A DNA stretch of 64,000 nucleotides from an uncultured Lachnospiraceae bacterium. GTDB lineage: Bacteria; Bacillota; Clostridia; Lachnospirales; Lachnospiraceae. The stretch covers positions 186,001 through 250,000 of the forward strand of contig CAJUDS010000002.1 of NCBI GenBank assembly GCA_910585345.1. The letters are read 5' to 3'. The translations under genes and the position numbers were made by a program. Shown here piece by piece: positions 61,419-64,000 of the stretch. The stretch's first letter is position 1. Each line of letters begins with the position of its first letter. The notes under the pieces were generated by a model. The model was not told the origin of the DNA. It saw only the letters and a list, made by a program, of their open reading frames with translations, and did no database searches.

Positions 61419-62780
61419 TCATTTTTTCAACGCCGTTGTCTGGCTGCTCTCAATTCCTTCCGTGCTCTCCGGCTTAAACAGAATTTTCAATGTCAGAAGC
61501 ATCAGTTTTATATCCAGCCATACGGAATAGTTTTCAATATAAAATAAATCCAGTTTTAATTTATCATAAGGTGTCGTATTGTATTTCCCGTATACCTGGG
61601 CATAACCTGCGAGTCCCGCTTTTACCTTGGTACGGAATACAAACTCCGGCATATCCTCCAAATATTGTCCGATAATTTCCGGCCGTTCGGGTCTGGGACC
61701 GATAAACGTCATATCGCCCTTCAGTATATTAAAGAGCTGCGGCAGTTCATCAATGCGCACCATCCTGATAAACCTGCCGACAGGCGTTATCCGGTCGTCA
61801 TGTTTCGCCGCCAGTCTGGCTACCCCGTCTTTCTCAGCATCCACCTTCATACTGCGAAATTTCAAAATATAAAATTTCTTCATATCTCTCGTACACCGAA
61901 TCTGCTTATAGAAGACAGGCCCCCTGTCATATGCCTTAATACAGAATGCGGTCAACAGCATAATCGGAGAAGCAATGATGCAAAGAATCAGCGCGCAGAC
62001 AAAATCAATGATTCGCTTTGCCATCCGCTGTTCGACGCTCAGCACATATTCCCGGGTCAGCAGAATCGGTGTATCAAACAAGTGGAGCTGATCTGCCCCC
62101 TTGATCAGAATATCCGGAATTTTCGGCATCATATAAACGCGGATACCTCTGCCGAAACAGAATTTATAAATTTTGTTTCTCACTTCCGCCGGGATATCCC
62201 ACAGCACTATGCCGTCATACTGCATTTCCGCTTCCCGGCAGATTTCTCCGGTTCCTATGTCGATATGCACGCATTTCACCACGCGGTATTTGTCTCTTCT
62301 CGTAGCAAACTTCTGCAGGATATCCTCTACCGGCCTGTCTCCATGTACAAGCAGCAGATTCCGGGGCGCAAAAATGCGTTTATAAATAGCCGTGCTTCCC
62401 ATTGTCCACAAAACGATCAGCGCCGCTTCCGACAATGTCATATAAAACAGCGGGCGGATATCCAAAATCCCCCGCACCATCAGACACATCTGCAGATATG
62501 TGATGGCATTGACACATATTGTCGCAAATATTTGGGAGAACATCACTTCTCCCGACCGCAGATAGCCGATACGCATACCGCCGTACATCTGCGAAAAGAA
62601 AAACAAAAGCAGTACATATACGAACAGCATCAGCACATGGCCTTTAAAGTAAAATTTCAGGTACATCCGTTCACTGTAATACCCAAACCAGAATAACGCG
62701 TAGGTGCCCATCTGCAGCAGAATACAGATGGACGACATCGCAGTCAGAATCAGTCTTTTATAGGTTTCCAGTTTTCTCAT
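61419..62780 (-). CDS. Long-form polyprenyl glycosylphosphotransferase (WbaP/CpsE-type initiator)
   Basis: The 453-residue protein has four or five N-terminal helices, a nucleotide-binding-like middle part, a further helix (IIDFVCALILCIIASPIMLL) and a PGT catalytic domain: FYKQIRCTRDMKKFYILKF, VRIDELPQLFNILKGDMTFI with Asp-Glu, GPRPERPE and KAGLAGYAQVYGKYN. It attaches the first sugar phosphate to undecaprenyl phosphate. It is the second initiator besides the PglC-type gene at 24998-25615. GGAG precedes the ATG. Confidence 0.92.
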   Translation of the reverse strand: MRKLETYKRLILTAMSSICILLQMGTYALFWFGYYSERMYLKFYFKGHVLMLFVYVLLLFFFSQMYGGMRIGYLRSGEVMFSQIFATICVNAITYLQMCLMVRGILDIRPLFYMTLSEAALIVLWTMGSTAIYKRIFAPRNLLLVHGDRPVEDILQKFATRRDKYRVVKCVHIDIGTGEICREAEMQYDGIVLWDIPAEVRNKIYKFCFGRGIRVYMMPKIPDILIKGADQLHLFDTPILLTREYVLSVEQRMAKRIIDFVCALILCIIASPIMLLTAFCIKAYDRGPVFYKQIRCTRDMKKFYILKFRSMKVDAEKDGVARLAAKHDDRITPVGRFIRMVRIDELPQLFNILKGDMTFIGPRPERPEIIGQYLEDMPEFVFRTKVKAGLAGYAQVYGKYNTTPYDKLKLDLFYIENYSVWLDIKLMLLTLKILFKPESTEGIESSQTTALKK

Positions 62781-62793
62781 AAAGTCTATCTCC

Positions 62794-63546
62794 TCAAACT
62801 CTGCGCAGCACTGCCCTGACTGCGTAGAATACGAAATTATACAAACTGTATGGCAAAGATAATCCCTCTACATTTCTGTAGAGGTTCCATATTCTGCGTA
62901 CTGCCTCCACCTTGTCGGCGGAAAGCGTTCCTGCGCTTCTGCGGTAACGCACCAGATTTTCATCCAGACCGCAGGCCGCATAGCCATGCCGCAGGATATT
63001 CCACCATGCGGCCGTATCTTCGCTTTTGACCGATGGCATTATCAGCAGTTCTTTCGGAATTTTTTCCGTATCAAACAAAACAGTTGATGTAAAAATCGTA
63101 GTATTTTTAAGCGCCTGTCTGTAATGCAGCGTATGCGGCACCTTAACGACTTTTCCAGTGCCTATGCCGCGTTCATCCGCAAATTCATAACCGCAAAATA
63201 CAAAACCGGCCTTCCGCTCCTCCATATAAGACAACTCCGCCGAAAGGCGTCTGCTGTCCCATATATCATCTGCATCCAGAAATGCAATATACCTGCCCGA
63301 CGCCTCTTCCAGCCCTCTGTTTCTGGCTGCCGCCGCTCCCTCGTTTTTCTCCTGCCGGACCAGACGTATCCTTTTATCCACAGCCGCATATTTCTCTATC
63401 ACCGCCGCGCCTGCATCCGTAGAACAGTCGTCTACCAGAATCAGTTCCCAGTCCTGTTCTTCCTGCCCCCGTACGGAAGCAATCGTCTCTTCCAGAAAAC
63501 GCTCCACATTGTAGACAGGCACAATAATGCTTACTTTTGCTTTCAT
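62794..63546 (-). CDS. GT2 family glycosyltransferase
   Basis: The 250-residue protein has VSIIVPVYNVERFLEETIAS, LILVDDCSTDAGAAVIEKY, NEGAAAARNRGLEEASGRYI and AFLDADDIWDSRRL, the complete GT-A set with the DADD metal site. ENLVRYRRSAGTLSADKV is the C-terminal segment common to TagA/EpsH-like enzymes. The ribosome site is weak (AAGAGAAAGAGGT). Sugar specificity unknown. Confidence 0.9.
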   Translation of the reverse strand: MKAKVSIIVPVYNVERFLEETIASVRGQEEQDWELILVDDCSTDAGAAVIEKYAAVDKRIRLVRQEKNEGAAAARNRGLEEASGRYIAFLDADDIWDSRRLSAELSYMEERKAGFVFCGYEFADERGIGTGKVVKVPHTLHYRQALKNTTIFTSTVLFDTEKIPKELLIMPSVKSEDTAAWWNILRHGYAACGLDENLVRYRRSAGTLSADKVEAVRRIWNLYRNVEGLSLPYSLYNFVFYAVRAVLRRV

Positions 63547-63580
63547 ACCTCTTTCTCTTATTCTTACCTTTGAAAAACAG

Positions 63581-64000
63581 TTACAACTCTTCCTTTACCA
63601 GATAAATTGGTCTGTTTTTCACTTCCATATACATTTTAGACAAATATTGCCCTACAATTCCCAGACACAGAAGCTGCACGCCGCTGATCAGCGCGATAAT
63701 ACATACCAGAGACGGCCATCCGGACGTCGGATCGCCAAAAATCACGGTCCGCACAATCGTAAACACAATCAACACAAAAGCCAACACGCAGAAGATCAAC
63801 CCAATCACCGATACGAACGCCAGCGGCATTGTGGAAAATGCCAAAATGCCATCCAGTGAGTAAAGAAACAATTTCCAAAAATTCCATTTTGTCTCTCCCT
63901 TCACCCGCTCAATATTCTCATATTCCAGCCACTTCGTCCGGAAACCGACCCAGCCGAAAATTCCCTTTGTAAAACGGTTATACTCTGTCATTGAAAGAAT
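63581..64000 (-). CDS. GtrB-like polyprenyl-phosphate glycosyltransferase (partial, 5' end outside window)
   Basis: Only the C-terminal 139 residues are inside the window. The frame is open through base 64000, so the internal ATG at 63991 is not the true start. MTEYNRFTKGIFGWVGFRTK is the interface segment of the GtrB/DPM1-like family, and two membrane helices follow (FVSVIGLIFCVLAFVLIVFT and LVCIIALISGVQLLCLGIVG) before IVGQYLSKMYMEVKNRP. It makes a polyprenyl-phosphate sugar for an outer-face transferase. It resembles the enzyme at 32646-33593. Confidence 0.88.
   Translation of the reverse strand: MLSMTEYNRFTKGIFGWVGFRTKWLEYENIERVKGETKWNFWKLFLYSLDGILAFSTMPLAFVSVIGLIFCVLAFVLIVFTIVRTVIFGDPTSGWPSLVCIIALISGVQLLCLGIVGQYLSKMYMEVKNRPIYLVKEEL

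Noticed and set aside
1..64000. IS elements, CRISPR arrays, tRNA, rRNA or phage genes
   Set aside because: No transposase or integrase motifs, no spaced repeat arrays and no RNA gene signatures were found in reading both strands.

Overview
This window is one continuous surface-glycan biosynthesis island. All 57 coding regions I can support lie on the minus strand and are transcribed from the 64 kb end toward base 1. Genes are packed tightly, with many ATGA or TAATG stop/start overlaps and Shine-Dalgarno sequences of the GGAGG type. The gene content (EpsG and EpsF types, GtrII-like membrane proteins, FemAB-like transferase, CotH kinase, DUF2334) together with mid-range GC suggests a Gram-positive Clostridia bacterium, probably Lachnospiraceae. 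That assignment rests on gene style only; no rRNA or housekeeping marker is present. Both ends are cut inside genes, so the island is larger than the window.

Layout in the direction of transcription. (1) 64000-49300 is an exopolysaccharide or glycan assembly block: a GtrB-like polyprenyl-phosphate glycosyltransferase (partial), a long-form phosphoglycosyl transferase, a Wzz-like protein, an EpsG polymerase, several GT2 and GT4 enzymes, a GT52 sialyltransferase-like enzyme, an ABC flippase, and a membrane glycosyltransferase with a C-terminal ricin-like domain. (2) 49189-40159 is a complete pseudaminic acid (Pse) pathway in the order pseB, pseC, pseF, cotH-like kinase, pseI, a GNAT plus formyltransferase fusion in the PseH position, a PIG-L deacetylase, and pseG. 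An O-acyltransferase (39041-40129) and a 154-bp palindromic element (38876-39029) follow. (3) 38790-28739 holds four large membrane proteins (three GT-C-like or unknown, one O-antigen ligase/polymerase), a WecE-type aminotransferase, a GNAT and a GtrB/ArnC-like GT2. (4) 28661-20355 is a bacillosamine-type initiation module (PglF, PglE, PglC, PglA types). It has no PglD acetyltransferase; in its place are an ATP-grasp ligase and a fold-III PLP decarboxylase-like protein. A WbpO/TviB dehydrogenase follows. (5) 20246-9452, behind a good sigma-A promoter, encodes a PIG-L homologue whose catalytic Asp-Asp is Asn-Asn, a WbpP/TviC epimerase, three GT4s, a beta-propeller protein, a FemAB-type transferase, a DUF2334 deacetylase-like protein and a second ABC flippase. 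(6) 9462-1 holds a Kps-like transferase and a second nonulosonic-acid-like module (PtmE-type nucleotidyltransferase, LegB-type dehydratase, SDR, NeuB-family synthase, PIG-L, SpsF-like cytidylyltransferase, PseG/SpsG-like hydrolase, WbqC-like protein), then a GtrII-like membrane protein that runs off the window.

Taken together the region should build at least two lipid-linked glycans: it has two phosphoglycosyl transferases and two flippases. The glycans are likely decorated with pseudaminic acid (possibly N-formylated), a second nonulosonic-like acid, N-acylated 4-amino-6-deoxy sugars and N-acetylhexosaminuronic acid. The features most likely to be new are the acyl-variant bacillosamine module, the formyl/deacetyl/CotH-kinase Pse operon, and the nonulosonic module with no aminotransferase of its own. 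No IS element, CRISPR array, tRNA or rRNA was seen, and no gene-free stretch exceeds 300 bases.
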